Notes: generated by a model not told the origin, from the letters alone. Positions 14,750 through 24,075 are shown, counted from the first letter of the stretch. The stretch is DNA of 31,118 bases from an uncultured Mollicutes bacterium (GCA_900540365.1 UQFN01000013.1:1-31118), one strand, 5' to 3'. Translations and numbers: made by a program.

Positions 14750-16754
14750 CTTCTACTCCTTTTAATATATCTAAAAATTCATCTTCATTCATTACTCTAA
14801 CATTTAATTTATTAGCCTTATCTAATTTAGAACCAGCTTCTTCTCCATAAATTACTAAATCTGTAACTTTACTTACACTAGAAGAAACATGAGCTCCTAA
14901 ATTTTCTAAAATCTCAGTAGCTTCTTTTCTTCCATATTTACTTAAAGTACCTGTTAAAACTATTTTTTTATTATAAAAATAATTATTTTCATTAATAGTT
15001 TCACTTCCAAGATAATTCATATTTAATCCTAATTGTTTTAATTCATCAATTAATTTAATATTTTCTTCATCATGGAAGTATTTATAAATAGAAGCTGCAC
15101 AAACTTCACCGATATCACTTATTTTTAATAAATTTTCTTCACTTTCAGACATTAATCGATCAATATTTTTATAAAAACGTGCTAAAACCTTAGCCATTTT
15201 TTCCCCTACTTCTTTAATTCCAAGTCCAAAAAGTAATTTTTCTAAAGATTTTTTCTTAGAATTTTCAATTGCATCTAATAACGATTCAGTTGATTTATAA
15301 CTCCGCCCTTCAATTTGAATAATATTTTCCTTAAAGTTAGCTAGTCTATAAATATCAGGAATACTTTGAATAAACTTTTCAGCAAAAAATTGTTCACAAA
15401 CTTTATCTCCCATTCCTTCAATATCCATTGCATCTTTACTAGCAAAATGAATTAAACTTTCAATTTTTCTACTAGGACAATTTTTATTTAAACAAAAGTG
15501 CATTGCCTCAATTTTTACTAGTTCTGATCCACAATCTGGACAATGAGTAATCATTTTAAATGGAACTTGAGTGCCATCTCGACGAGCATAAACTGGAGTT
15601 ACTACTTCTGGAATAATATCTCCAGCTTTCCTTAAAATGACATAATCTCCAATCATTAAATCTTTTTCTTTAATAAAATCTTCATTATGTAAAGTGGCTC
15701 TTTGAACAGTACTTCCAGCAACCTTAACAGGTTCTAAAACAGCATTTGGTGTAATTTTTCCAGTTCTTCCAACTGTATAAATAATATCTTTTAATTTAGT
15801 AATAACTTCTTCAGGAGGAAATTTATACGCAATTGCCCATTTAGGGGTTTTTGCAGTATAACCAATTTCTTCATGTAAAGAAAGATCATTAACTTTTAAA
15901 ACTATTCCATCAATATCATAAGGTAAAGAATTTCTTTTTTTATTATATTCTTCAACATATTTATTGATTTCTTCAAAATTAGATAAAACTTTTCTTTCAG
16001 GATTAACTTTAAAACCAAGTGATTCAATAAAGTCTAAAGCTTCAGCTTGAGTTTTAACATTAAACTTTTCAGGTTCTTCAAGATAATACCACCAAGCATC
16101 AAGTTTACGACTTTTTGCAACATTACTATCTAAATTTCTTATACTTCCAGCGGCAGCATTTCTAGCATTAGCAAATAAAGGCTCACCTGCTTCTTTTCTA
16201 GCTTCATTTAATGCCATAAATGAAGCTTTTGGCATATAAACTTCACCACGAATTTCAACGCGTTCTTTAATTTTAATATGAGTAGGAATTGAAGGAATTG
16301 TTAAGACATTAGTTGTAACATCTTCCCCAGTAGTTCCATCTCCTCTAGTTGCACAATATAAAAGTTCACCATTTTCATAAACTAAACTCATTGCTAAGCC
16401 ATCAATTTTCATTTCAGCATTATAAGCAACATTTTTAACATTTAAATTTTCACAAAGCTTACGGTCCCAAATTTTTAACTCTTCAAGATTAAAAACATCT
16501 CCTAAAGATAACATTTGATATTTATGATGAATTTTATTAAAACCTGTTAAAACTTGACCAATAATACGTTGAGTTGGGGAATTTCTTGTAATTAGTTCAG
16601 GAAAAAGTTTTTCAAGATTTTCAAGTTCACTTAATTTATCATCATATTCAGCATCACTAACACTTGGATTATCTAAAACGTAATATTCATAAGAATATTT
16701 TTCTAAAATTTCTACTAATTCTTGATGTCTTTTTTTAGCTTCTAAAAAATCCAT
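14736..16754 (-). CDS. ligA: NAD-dependent DNA ligase
   Basis: Seals nicks during replication and repair using NAD. The 672-residue protein has the full family layout: the Ia domain with YYVLDNPSVSDAEYD, adenylation motif with Lys116 (EMKIDG), OB fold, a four-Cys zinc finger (CPDCG with CLNKNC, about residues 408-428), helix-hairpin-helix repeats and a C-terminal BRCT domain (about 590-665). AAAGGAG before the ATG overlaps the pcrA stop codon, so the genes are tightly coupled. pcrA-ligA-gatCAB adjacency is also found in other Bacillota. Confidence 0.98.
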   Translation of the reverse strand: MDFLEAKKRHQELVEILEKYSYEYYVLDNPSVSDAEYDDKLSELENLEKLFPELITRNSPTQRIIGQVLTGFNKIHHKYQMLSLGDVFNLEELKIWDRKLCENLNVKNVAYNAEMKIDGLAMSLVYENGELLYCATRGDGTTGEDVTTNVLTIPSIPTHIKIKERVEIRGEVYMPKASFMALNEARKEAGEPLFANARNAAAGSIRNLDSNVAKSRKLDAWWYYLEEPEKFNVKTQAEALDFIESLGFKVNPERKVLSNFEEINKYVEEYNKKRNSLPYDIDGIVLKVNDLSLHEEIGYTAKTPKWAIAYKFPPEEVITKLKDIIYTVGRTGKITPNAVLEPVKVAGSTVQRATLHNEDFIKEKDLMIGDYVILRKAGDIIPEVVTPVYARRDGTQVPFKMITHCPDCGSELVKIEAMHFCLNKNCPSRKIESLIHFASKDAMDIEGMGDKVCEQFFAEKFIQSIPDIYRLANFKENIIQIEGRSYKSTESLLDAIENSKKKSLEKLLFGLGIKEVGEKMAKVLARFYKNIDRLMSESEENLLKISDIGEVCAASIYKYFHDEENIKLIDELKQLGLNMNYLGSETINENNYFYNKKIVLTGTLSKYGRKEATEILENLGAHVSSSVSKVTDLVIYGEEAGSKLDKANKLNVRVMNEDEFLDILKGVEDETN

Positions 16755-16756
16755 AA

Positions 16757-18955
16757 CTACTCCTTTTTAGATAATGTTGGATGGGAGGCAAGTAAAGTTT
16801 TTTTTCCATAATCAATAAAATCAATTACAACAAAGTCTTCTTCAACTTTTATAACTTTTCCTTCACCAAATACTTTATGAATTGCTATATCTCCAACGTT
16901 CCATTTAATTTTATTTTTCTCATTTAAATTAATGATATTACTTGATAAATTCTTTGATTCACTAGATTTAGTTTTATCAAAATCATATTTATAAAGACGC
17001 TCGTTATTATTATATAAATTTTTAATAGAAAATGTTTCTAAATCAATTCCAGCTTCTTTAATAAATTGAGAAGGGGAATTATATGATTGAGTATAATATG
17101 AATAATCTCGATTTAAAGTTAAATAAAGTTCTTTTTTTGCTCTAGTAAAAGCTACGTAAGCTAAACGTCTTTCTTCTTCTAATTTACTTTTACTAGAAGC
17201 TAAAAGTGCTCTATTATTAGGGAAAACATTTTGAATTAAACCAACTACAAAAACATAATCAAATTCAAGACCTTTAGCAGTATGAATGGTCATTAAACTA
17301 ACTGTATCAGTATCATCTATTTCATCTTGATAACTAAGTAAACTTACGTTTTGTAAATAATCTTCAAATTTAGATTCAGGATTTTGTTTTAAAAATGAAC
17401 GAATATCATCAATTAAAGCACGTACGTTTTCAATTTTATCTTTTGTATCATCATTTTCTTCTAAATAATCTTTATAACCAATTTTTGTAATAAAATCATC
17501 TAAAACCTCACTATAAGCTTCTAAATTTTGAGTTATTTTAGCTCTAGTTTCATCCATTAAGATAAATAAATCATCAAGTTTAGAAACAATTGAAGCATTT
17601 AAAGAAGTTTCATAATGATGAATATTTTTTAAAAATTTAATCATTGAAACATTATTTAAATTAGCTTCTGCAACAATTTTTTTAGTAGTTAATTCACCAA
17701 TTTTTCTTCGAGGAACATTAATAATTCTTTCAAAACTAACATCATCATCTTCATTAATTAAAAGTTTAAAATAAGCTAAACAATCTTTAACTTCTTTTCG
17801 ACTATAAAACTTCATTCCACCATAAACTTTATAAGGGATATTTCTAGCAGTTAAAGCATTTTCAATTCGAAGTGATAAATAACTACTGCGATATAAAATA
17901 GCAAAATCGCTATATTTTACTTCTGGATTTTTATATTTAATTTCAAAAATCTTATTTGCAACATAATTTCCTTCTAAAATCGCATTATTAAGAGCTTTAG
18001 TTTCAATTTTTTTACCACCATTATTTTTAGTATATAAATCTTTTTTAACTCGGTCAATATTATTATCAATTAAACGATTAGCGGCATTTAAAATTTCACT
18101 AGTTGAACGATAATTTCGGTCTAGAATAATAGTTTTTATAGTAGGGAAATATCGATTCATTTTTAAAATAATATCTTGATTAGCTCCTCGCCAAGTGTAA
18201 ATAGTTTGATCAGGGTCACCAACAACATATAAATTAGTATTATTTCCTAAAAGTAAAGTTAATAACTGAAATTGTAAATCATTAGTATCTTGAAATTCAT
18301 CGATTAAGATATGACGAAATTTTTCGTTATAACGAGCTTTTATTTCACTAAAATTAGATAAAATTGTAATTGTATATATTAATAAATCATCAAAATCTAA
18401 AGCTTTACATTCACTTTTCTTTTTTTCATATTCAACATAAAAATTAAAGTATTTCTTTTCTTTTTCATTTAATTCATCAATATTAATTTTACTAGGTAAA
18501 AGACCTTTAGTTTTATTTTTGCCGATAAAATCTAAAACTTCTTTAATAATATCATCAGTTTTCTTATAACCTTTATTTTCTCCAATTAACTTTAATAATC
18601 TAAGTTGATCTTCTTCATCAAAAATAACAAAACTTGGATTAATTTGTAAAACATCTATTTCTTTTCTTAAAAATTTAGCACAAAAACTATGGAAAGTAGA
18701 AATTTGTAAACCAAATAAATTAACATCTGGTAATAAGTTTTCAGTTCTTTCTTTCATTTCACGAGCAACTTTATTTGTAAAAGTAATTGCTAAAATATTT
18801 GATGGATAGACATGGAATTTTTCAATTAAATAAGCAATTCGATAAGTTAAAACTCGAGTTTTACCACTTCCAGCTCCTGCAATAATTCGCACATATTGTT
18901 CAGAAGTTGAAACAGCTTCATATTGTTTTTCATTTAATTCAGTTTGATAATCCAT
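16757..18955 (-). CDS. pcrA: UvrD/PcrA-family DNA helicase
   Basis: A superfamily 1A 3'-5' helicase for repair, rolling-circle replication and clearing of recombination intermediates. Motifs are intact from the Q motif LNEKQYEAV, through Walker A GAGSGKT (27-33), DEFQDTN (Walker B), GDPDQTIYTWRGA and YRSTSEIL, to VSLMTIHTAKGLEFDYVFV and AFTRAKKELY. The C-terminal tail has a VGDIAIHKVFGEGKV Tudor-like element. I start it at 18955 (732 residues), where homology begins; a longer frame to 19018 would include a 24-bp palindrome. There is no ribosome-binding site, and an extended -10 lies seven bases before this ATG, so the mRNA may be leaderless. Confidence 0.96.
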   Translation of the reverse strand: MDYQTELNEKQYEAVSTSEQYVRIIAGAGSGKTRVLTYRIAYLIEKFHVYPSNILAITFTNKVAREMKERTENLLPDVNLFGLQISTFHSFCAKFLRKEIDVLQINPSFVIFDEEDQLRLLKLIGENKGYKKTDDIIKEVLDFIGKNKTKGLLPSKINIDELNEKEKKYFNFYVEYEKKKSECKALDFDDLLIYTITILSNFSEIKARYNEKFRHILIDEFQDTNDLQFQLLTLLLGNNTNLYVVGDPDQTIYTWRGANQDIILKMNRYFPTIKTIILDRNYRSTSEILNAANRLIDNNIDRVKKDLYTKNNGGKKIETKALNNAILEGNYVANKIFEIKYKNPEVKYSDFAILYRSSYLSLRIENALTARNIPYKVYGGMKFYSRKEVKDCLAYFKLLINEDDDVSFERIINVPRRKIGELTTKKIVAEANLNNVSMIKFLKNIHHYETSLNASIVSKLDDLFILMDETRAKITQNLEAYSEVLDDFITKIGYKDYLEENDDTKDKIENVRALIDDIRSFLKQNPESKFEDYLQNVSLLSYQDEIDDTDTVSLMTIHTAKGLEFDYVFVVGLIQNVFPNNRALLASSKSKLEEERRLAYVAFTRAKKELYLTLNRDYSYYTQSYNSPSQFIKEAGIDLETFSIKNLYNNNERLYKYDFDKTKSSESKNLSSNIINLNEKNKIKWNVGDIAIHKVFGEGKVIKVEEDFVVIDFIDYGKKTLLASHPTLSKKE

Positions 18956-18962
18956 GTTTATG

Positions 18963-18968
18963 ATTTTA
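18963..18968 (-). promoter_or_regulatory. Extended -10 box of pcrA, predicting a leaderless mRNA
   Basis: TGG-TAAAAT on the minus strand forms an extended -10. Its 3' end is seven bases before the pcrA ATG, so transcription should begin at or next to the A of the start codon. No Shine-Dalgarno sequence is present. Confidence 0.4.
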
Positions 18969-18978
18969 CCATTTTTTC

Positions 18979-19002
18979 TATTGTTTTTATATAAAAACAA
19001 TA
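18979..19002. repeat. Perfect 24-bp palindrome between pcrA and the divergent membrane gene
   Basis: The core TTGTTTTTATATAAAAACAA is flanked by TA on both sides, making a 24-bp exact palindrome. Its centre lies over the -35 region expected for pcrA and upstream of the plus-strand promoter. This is the layout of an operator for a dimeric repressor acting on both genes. It could instead be a chance AT repeat. Confidence 0.55.
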
Positions 19003-19034
19003 TTGAAAGTATTTTCATAAATTTTAATTTGATT

Positions 19035-19040
19035 TAATAT
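19035..19040 (+). promoter_or_regulatory. -10 box of the plus-strand membrane-gene island
   Basis: TAATAT ends six bases before the ATG at 19047, and a TTTTCA lies 17 bases upstream of it as a weak -35. The transcription start would fall on the ATG, matching the lack of a ribosome-binding site. Confidence 0.35.
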
Positions 19041-19046
19041 AAAAAC

Positions 19047-19946
19047 ATGGATAAAATTTTTTCAATAAAAGAAAACTTAAAAGAAAGTATTCCTTTAATG
19101 AGTTTATTAAGTGCTGTTAACCTCATTATGATGATTTTAATAACATATTTACCTATTACAGGGGTTGTTGTAGTTTTTTTATTACCATTACCAAGTATAA
19201 TTTGTACTTTATTTATTAAAAGTCGTTATTATGTTATATATGCCTTAACATCTTTAATAATTTCAATAATATTTTGTATTGGAGATTTTACTTCAGTCCT
19301 TTTTACTTTAATTCCAGTATTAATTTCTTCTTTTGTATATGCGTTTTTAATAAAATGTAACTTAGGAGTTCTTAATAGTCTAGCTTTAACAGCAATCGTA
19401 TTAACTTTTATAAATTTATTAGAGCTTTTTATATTTAATTACTTTTTTAATATTAATTTTATTGAAATTATTTATAATTTATTAAATATTCAAAACGTTG
19501 AATATTTGAATAATTCTATCCCAACATTTGTTTATTTATATAGTTTACTGCAAGGATTGATGATGTTAATAACAACTTACGATCAAGTTAAAAAATTTTA
19601 CATAGAAGATTTTTATTATAAAACTTGTTCTATTGTTCAAATTAGTTTCTTATCAGTAACAATACTTCTTACTGTTATTCTTTATTTTTTTAATTTATCT
19701 TATTTTTATTTATTTTTATTAGTTTCAGGTACTAGTTCGTTATTTTTTTATATAACAAAAAGAATTAATCGATGGAAAATATTACTTTTTACTATTTTTG
19801 TAGTTATAACTTGGATTATATACGTCTTATTTATAAAACTATTTCCTATGGAACGTTCGTTTATTTTACTTTTAGTTTTACCAATTTTAATTTTGGCATA
19901 TAAATCGATTGATTTAGCATGTAAAATAAAGCAAAAGAAAGTATAA
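19047..19946 (+). CDS. Polytopic membrane protein, DUF2232-like (YybS-like)
   Basis: 299 residues with about eight hydrophobic segments covering most of the length. The N-terminal MDKIFSIKENLKESI is polar, and the following PITGVVVVFLLPLPSIICTLFIKSRYYVIYAL resembles the start of DUF2232 proteins, a Bacillota family of unknown function. The match is by general pattern only. There is no ribosome-binding site before the ATG, and a -10 box sits right upstream, so it may be a leaderless transcript. It heads a three-gene plus-strand operon. Confidence 0.65.
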   Translation: MDKIFSIKENLKESIPLMSLLSAVNLIMMILITYLPITGVVVVFLLPLPSIICTLFIKSRYYVIYALTSLIISIIFCIGDFTSVLFTLIPVLISSFVYAFLIKCNLGVLNSLALTAIVLTFINLLELFIFNYFFNINFIEIIYNLLNIQNVEYLNNSIPTFVYLYSLLQGLMMLITTYDQVKKFYIEDFYYKTCSIVQISFLSVTILLTVILYFFNLSYFYLFLLVSGTSSLFFYITKRINRWKILLFTIFVVITWIIYVLFIKLFPMERSFILLLVLPILILAYKSIDLACKIKQKKV

Positions 19947-19954
19947 TTAGATTT

Positions 19955-20353
19955 ATGATGAGTTTTTTGAAAACTTTTGGTAAAGGGATTTTATATTTTA
20001 TTGGATTACCTTTTTTAATTGTCTTTTTAGTTTTATATGGAATTTATTTATTTGGAATCTTTTTATATTATTTTTTAAAAATGATTATTTACTTCTTTAA
20101 AGGAAAGAAATTTAACTTAAAAGATGAAATGGATGATAAAGCTTTATATATTTTAAAACAAAGAAAAGCTGAAGCAATTAATAAGGAGTTAAATCCTACT
20201 CCTACTAATATTACAAATAATTTTACTAATATTAATGTAGATCCTAATATGTTAAATACTTTAAAAAATAACCAAATAGATAAAGAATTAATTGAGGAAA
20301 AAGAAACTCCTTTAATTGATGTAACTAAAGATAATGAGGATTTAAAATCATGA
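19955..20353 (+). CDS. Small membrane protein with a cytoplasmic Asn/Thr-rich tail
   Basis: 132 residues: one or two hydrophobic segments (about 9-48), a basic stop-transfer (KGKKFNLK), then a hydrophilic C-terminal half with an Asn/Thr-rich run (TPTNITNNFTNINVDPN, about 87-103) and acidic end. Not recognised. Its TGA stop overlaps the next start as ATGA, showing translational coupling and that UGA is a stop in this organism. The gene begins eight bases after the previous one, with no strong ribosome-binding site visible. Confidence 0.7.
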   Translation: MMSFLKTFGKGILYFIGLPFLIVFLVLYGIYLFGIFLYYFLKMIIYFFKGKKFNLKDEMDDKALYILKQRKAEAINKELNPTPTNITNNFTNINVDPNMLNTLKNNQIDKELIEEKETPLIDVTKDNEDLKS

Positions 20354-20997
20354 TGTTTTTATTAAATGTTAAAGATTTTGGTCAAATTACTTGGAAAACT
20401 ATAATTGCTATTTTATTTGTCGTAGTAGCATTTTTTGCTATTTTTGGCTTAATTGGACGCGCAATTGAAATAATAATGGAACGTCAATCAAAAAAAGTTG
20501 ATAAATTTATGAGTCCGTTAATTGTTAGTGGTTTAATTGATGATGATAAAAAATTTGTTGAAATAGCTTATAAAAAAATTCGCATATACTTTTTTAAAAC
20601 AAGTATTGCTCCAATTTTATTATTAATTGCAAGTTTTTTAATTTATGTTATATATCATGGAATTGATGGAAATTGGACTGAATCAATATTTAATGATCAA
20701 ACTGGAATTGGAACGTTGTTTTATACTTGGAATTTTACAAATGCAACATATTACTTTCCATTAGGAATTGGTGGAGTTGAATTACAAAATATTCCTCATT
20801 TTTTAACTAATATTAGTTGTTTAAATTATTTTATTTTCCTTTTTGGATTTGTTGGATTAGTTTGGTATTTAATTAATGTCCAAGGTTATATTGCTAGATC
20901 TTTTAGAATAAAAAAATTAGCCGACAAGATGTTCTCTCAAAATTTAGATAACATCGATTTATCGACTATTTTTAGTAATGATTTTAATAAAAAATAA
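20350..20997 (+). CDS. Membrane protein with four predicted helices, unknown
   Basis: 215 residues with a hydrophobic segment at about 18-40, a basic cytoplasmic stretch (ERQSKKVDKFMSPLI), a second at about 82-100, a polar and aromatic section of about 50 residues that would lie outside (GIDGNWTESIFNDQ through NFTNATYYFPLG), a third at about 145-170 and a soluble tail. I do not recognise the family. Only UAA separates it from the opposing gene: its stop at 20995-20997 abuts the minus-strand stop at 20998, leaving no room for a shared terminator. Confidence 0.7.
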   Translation: MMFLLNVKDFGQITWKTIIAILFVVVAFFAIFGLIGRAIEIIMERQSKKVDKFMSPLIVSGLIDDDKKFVEIAYKKIRIYFFKTSIAPILLLIASFLIYVIYHGIDGNWTESIFNDQTGIGTLFYTWNFTNATYYFPLGIGGVELQNIPHFLTNISCLNYFIFLFGFVGLVWYLINVQGYIARSFRIKKLADKMFSQNLDNIDLSTIFSNDFNKK

Positions 20998-21192
20998 TTA
21001 AATTCCTTTAAAGGCATCAATAAATATATTGACTAATAAATAAATAATCCAAACAAGCAAACCTAAATCGATAAAAATAAAAAGCCAAAAAAGTCGAAAA
21101 GTACTTTTCTTTTTTTCAAGTTCTTTTCTTTCGATTTCTTTAGCCTCGAAAGTCTCGTTATTAGTTAGATTGTTAATGTTATTTTCTTCCAT
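20998..21192 (-). CDS. Short single-pass membrane protein downstream of asnS
   Basis: 64 residues: a charged N-terminal half (NNLTNNETFEAKEIERKELEKKKS) and one hydrophobic helix (about 32-58). Not recognised. It begins two bases after asnS and has a plausible AGTTTGAGA ribosome-binding region inside the asnS end, so it is probably translated from the asnS mRNA. Small size makes it less certain than its neighbours. Confidence 0.5.
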   Translation of the reverse strand: MEENNINNLTNNETFEAKEIERKELEKKKSTFRLFWLFIFIDLGLLVWIIYLLVNIFIDAFKGI

Positions 21193-21194
21193 AA

Positions 21195-22574
21195 TTAAAA
21201 TCTCAAACTTCCAGGTGTACGTGGATATGGTTCAACATCTCTAATATTAGCCATGCCAGTAATATACATTAATAAACGATCAAATCCTAAACCGAAACCA
21301 CTATGGACACAACCACCATATTTTCTTAAATCAAGATACCATTCAAGACCTTTGGCATTGCCAATTTCTTCCATTTTAGCTTTTAATAAATCATAATTTT
21401 CTTCTCTTTGACTTCCACCAACTAATTCTCCAACACTAGGAACTAATAGGTCGCAAGCTGCAACGGTTTTATTATCTTTATTAAGTTTCATATAAAATGC
21501 TTTAATTTCTTTTGGATAATCAATTAAAAACATTGGTCCTTTTATAACTTGTTCAGTTAAATATCTTTCATGCTCACTTTGAAGATCCATTCCCCAGAAA
21601 ATATTATCATTTTCAAATTTATGACCTTCTGCTTTTGCTTTTAATAAAAGTTCAATTCCTTCAGTATAAGTCATTCTCTTAAATTCACTATTAAGAACAT
21701 GATGTAATTTATCTAATAAGCCTTTTTCAATCATTGAATCAAAGAAATTCATCTCATCTTTACAATTTTCTAAAACATAATTAATGATATATTTTAAAAA
21801 TGATTCGATAGTATTCATATCATCATTTAAATCAGCAAAAGCCATTTCAGGTTCAATCATCCGAAATTCACTTGCATGACGTACAGTATTTGAATTTTCT
21901 GCTCTAAATGTAGGGCCAAAAGTGTAAACATCTCTAAAAGCTAATGCAAAAGCTTCAACATGAAGTTGACCACTAACAGTTAAACTTGCACTTGCTTTAA
22001 AGAAATCTTCAGGTTTTTTTAAATCAGTAACAACTTTAAAAACTTGTCCAGCACCTTCTGCGTCGTTAGCAGTAATAATTGGAGTGTGAACGTACATAAA
22101 TCCATGTTCTTGAAAATATTTATGAATTGCAAAAGCTAAAGCATTACGTACTCTAAAGACTGCATTAAAAGTATTTGCTCTAGGACGAAGATGAGCAATA
22201 TCACGTAAAAATTCAAAACTATGACGTTTCTTTTGAAGTGGATAATCTTCTTGACAATCACCTTCTAATTTAAAAGATTCGCCATGAATTTCAAAAGGTT
22301 GTTTATTTGATGGAGTTAATACAACTTTACCAGTAATAGAAATTGCACTTCCATATTTTATTTTTGCAAATTCATCATAAAAATTATTACTACTTTCATA
22401 AACAATTTGAATATTTTTAAAATAAGTTCCATCATTAAATTCAATAAAACCAATTGAACCATTATTACGATTACTACGAACCCATCCTTTTAAAGTAACT
22501 TCTTTATTGTTAATGTCTTTTTTATCATAAAATTCATTAAATAATTTTCTATTTGTCATATCTACTGCGCTCAT
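21195..22574 (-). CDS. asnS: Asparaginyl-tRNA synthetase
   Basis: Charges tRNA-Asn directly with asparagine. The 459-residue class IIb enzyme has an N-terminal OB anticodon-binding domain (VTLKGWVRSNRNNGSIGFIEFNDG, about 24-47), motif 2 with FGPTFRAENSNTVRHASEFRMIEPE, and motif 3 with GFGLGFDRLLMYITG near the end. GAGG before the ATG at 22574 supports the start. No T-box leader is visible upstream. Its presence means GatCAB is not strictly needed for Asn-tRNA. An AT-rich 50-base gap separates it from tsaD and contains TATAAT, a possible promoter. Confidence 0.97.
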   Translation of the reverse strand: MSAVDMTNRKLFNEFYDKKDINNKEVTLKGWVRSNRNNGSIGFIEFNDGTYFKNIQIVYESSNNFYDEFAKIKYGSAISITGKVVLTPSNKQPFEIHGESFKLEGDCQEDYPLQKKRHSFEFLRDIAHLRPRANTFNAVFRVRNALAFAIHKYFQEHGFMYVHTPIITANDAEGAGQVFKVVTDLKKPEDFFKASASLTVSGQLHVEAFALAFRDVYTFGPTFRAENSNTVRHASEFRMIEPEMAFADLNDDMNTIESFLKYIINYVLENCKDEMNFFDSMIEKGLLDKLHHVLNSEFKRMTYTEGIELLLKAKAEGHKFENDNIFWGMDLQSEHERYLTEQVIKGPMFLIDYPKEIKAFYMKLNKDNKTVAACDLLVPSVGELVGGSQREENYDLLKAKMEEIGNAKGLEWYLDLRKYGGCVHSGFGLGFDRLLMYITGMANIRDVEPYPRTPGSLRF

Positions 22575-22624
22575 TATATTTCCTCGTTTCTTTTATATTA
22601 TATATAAATTTGTATAAATTTTTA

Positions 22625-23638
22625 TTAAAAATTTAAATAATCTTGTATTTTCCAACTTGGATTAACGGATAAATCTAAGGATGCAAATATCTTACGATCA
22701 TATAAGTAACTTGCAACTTTAGCAATCATTGCGGCATTATCAGTTGTGCACCAAATTGGTGGAATAATAACTTCTATATTAGTATCCTTAAACATTGCAG
22801 TTATTTCGCTTCTTAAATATGAATTTGCACTTACGCCACCTGCTAAAACAATTTGCTTAACATCATATTTTTTAATTGCTAAATTTACTTTATCTAAAAG
22901 TTCCTTAATAGCAACATCTTGGAAGGACTTTGCCATATTAGCAATATTAACTTGTTGATTATTTTGTTCTAATTTATGAACTAAATTAATTACAGCAGTT
23001 TTAAGTCCGCTATAGCTAAAATTTAAAGTATCTTCGTGTTTCATATTTGGTAAATTATATTCGTGAACTCCTTCTTTTGATAATTTATCAATTGAAACTC
23101 CTCCAGGATAAGGAAGTCCTAAAACTCGAGCAACTTTATCAAAACTTTCTCCAACTGCATCATCTAAAGTTTCTCCAATGACTTCAAAAGAAAGATGTTC
23201 TTTCATATAAACAAGTTCGGTATTTCCTCCACTAACAACTAAAGCCAAAGTAGGAAATTTTAAAGGACTAACAAACTCGTTTGCATATATATGACCAGCT
23301 AAATGATGTATTGGAATGATTGGTTTATTATAAATTAAAGCTAAAGTTTTTATTGCTTGTAAACCAACATGAAGCGCACCTATTAGACCAGGACCTCTAG
23401 TAACTGCAAAAGCTGTTACATCTTCTAATTTGATATGAGCTTTTTCAATAGCTTCATTAATAACTACTAAAATATTTTCAAGATGTAATCTTGAAGCAAT
23501 TTCAGGCATAACTCCACCATATTTTTGATGTACTTCAATTTGTGAAGATATTACATTAGCAATAAGTTCATCATTTTTTAATATAGCACAGGCTGTTTCA
23601 TCACAACTTGATTCTAAAGCTAAAATAATTTTATCCAT
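22625..23638 (-). CDS. tsaD: tRNA threonylcarbamoyladenosine transferase TsaD
   Basis: Transfers the threonylcarbamoyl group to A37 of tRNAs that read ANN codons, forming t6A with TsaB and TsaE. The 337-residue ASKHA-fold protein starts with LALESSCDETACAIL, has GGVMPEIASRLH, the metal-binding HHLAGH (His112 and His116), and DDAVGESFDKVARVLGLPYPGG. It lies last in the run tsaE-tsaB-rimI-tsaD, where the four genes are one to two bases apart or overlapping, so all are probably on one mRNA. The fifth partner TsaC is not in the window. Confidence 0.97.
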   Translation of the reverse strand: MDKIILALESSCDETACAILKNDELIANVISSQIEVHQKYGGVMPEIASRLHLENILVVINEAIEKAHIKLEDVTAFAVTRGPGLIGALHVGLQAIKTLALIYNKPIIPIHHLAGHIYANEFVSPLKFPTLALVVSGGNTELVYMKEHLSFEVIGETLDDAVGESFDKVARVLGLPYPGGVSIDKLSKEGVHEYNLPNMKHEDTLNFSYSGLKTAVINLVHKLEQNNQQVNIANMAKSFQDVAIKELLDKVNLAIKKYDVKQIVLAGGVSANSYLRSEITAMFKDTNIEVIIPPIWCTTDNAAMIAKVASYLYDRKIFASLDLSVNPSWKIQDYLNF

Positions 23639-23639
23639 A

Positions 23640-24074
23640 TTAATATCCTTTCATCATATATAAAGCATTTTCACCATTAGCATAATAATGCTCTTTCATA
23701 AAGATTTTTATAAAACCATGTTTTTTATAAAAATTTATTGCACTCAAATTAGATTCTCTAACTTCTAAACTCATACTTTCAACTTTATTTTTTATTAATA
23801 TTTTTTCTGCATTTTCAAGCAAAAAACTTCCTAAACCCTGATATTTTTTTAAATTTTCAACACAAATCCTACATAAAGTAGAAGTTTCAAAAGTTATCCA
23901 AAAGATAATATAACCATAAATTTTATTATCAACTTTAACTACATAAAAATTAGAAAAAGGATTTTCTTTAAGTTCATATAAAAAGTCTTTTTTTCTATAT
24001 GGATCAAGAAAATTTTCTTCTTCTATTTTAATGATTTGATCTAAATCTATTTCTTGAGCTTTAACAAATTCCAT
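23640..24074 (-). CDS. rimI: GNAT acetyltransferase, RimI family
   Basis: Predicted N-terminal alanine acetyltransferase of ribosomal protein S18. The 144-residue GNAT fold shows the acetyl-CoA-binding QGLGSFLLE (about 95-103) and the LEVRESNLSAINFYKKHGF segment typical of RimI. Placement between tsaB and tsaD is common in Bacillota and strengthens the name over a generic GNAT. It begins one base after the tsaB stop. Confidence 0.88.
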   Translation of the reverse strand: MEFVKAQEIDLDQIIKIEEENFLDPYRKKDFLYELKENPFSNFYVVKVDNKIYGYIIFWITFETSTLCRICVENLKKYQGLGSFLLENAEKILIKNKVESMSLEVRESNLSAINFYKKHGFIKIFMKEHYYANGENALYMMKGY

Positions 24075-24075
24075 T

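Noticed and set aside
18956..19018. Longer N-terminus for pcrA from 19018
   Set aside because: The extra 21 residues are not family-like, have no ribosome-binding site, and span the palindrome and the extended -10.
20340..20360. UGA read as Trp (Mycoplasma-type code)
   Set aside because: UGA ends the genes at 20353 and 6938 and long families remain full length with UGG for Trp, so the standard code fits.
22575..22624. T-box leader upstream of asnS, and likewise upstream of gltX
   Set aside because: The gaps are too short and lack the conserved T-box sequence and terminator pairing.
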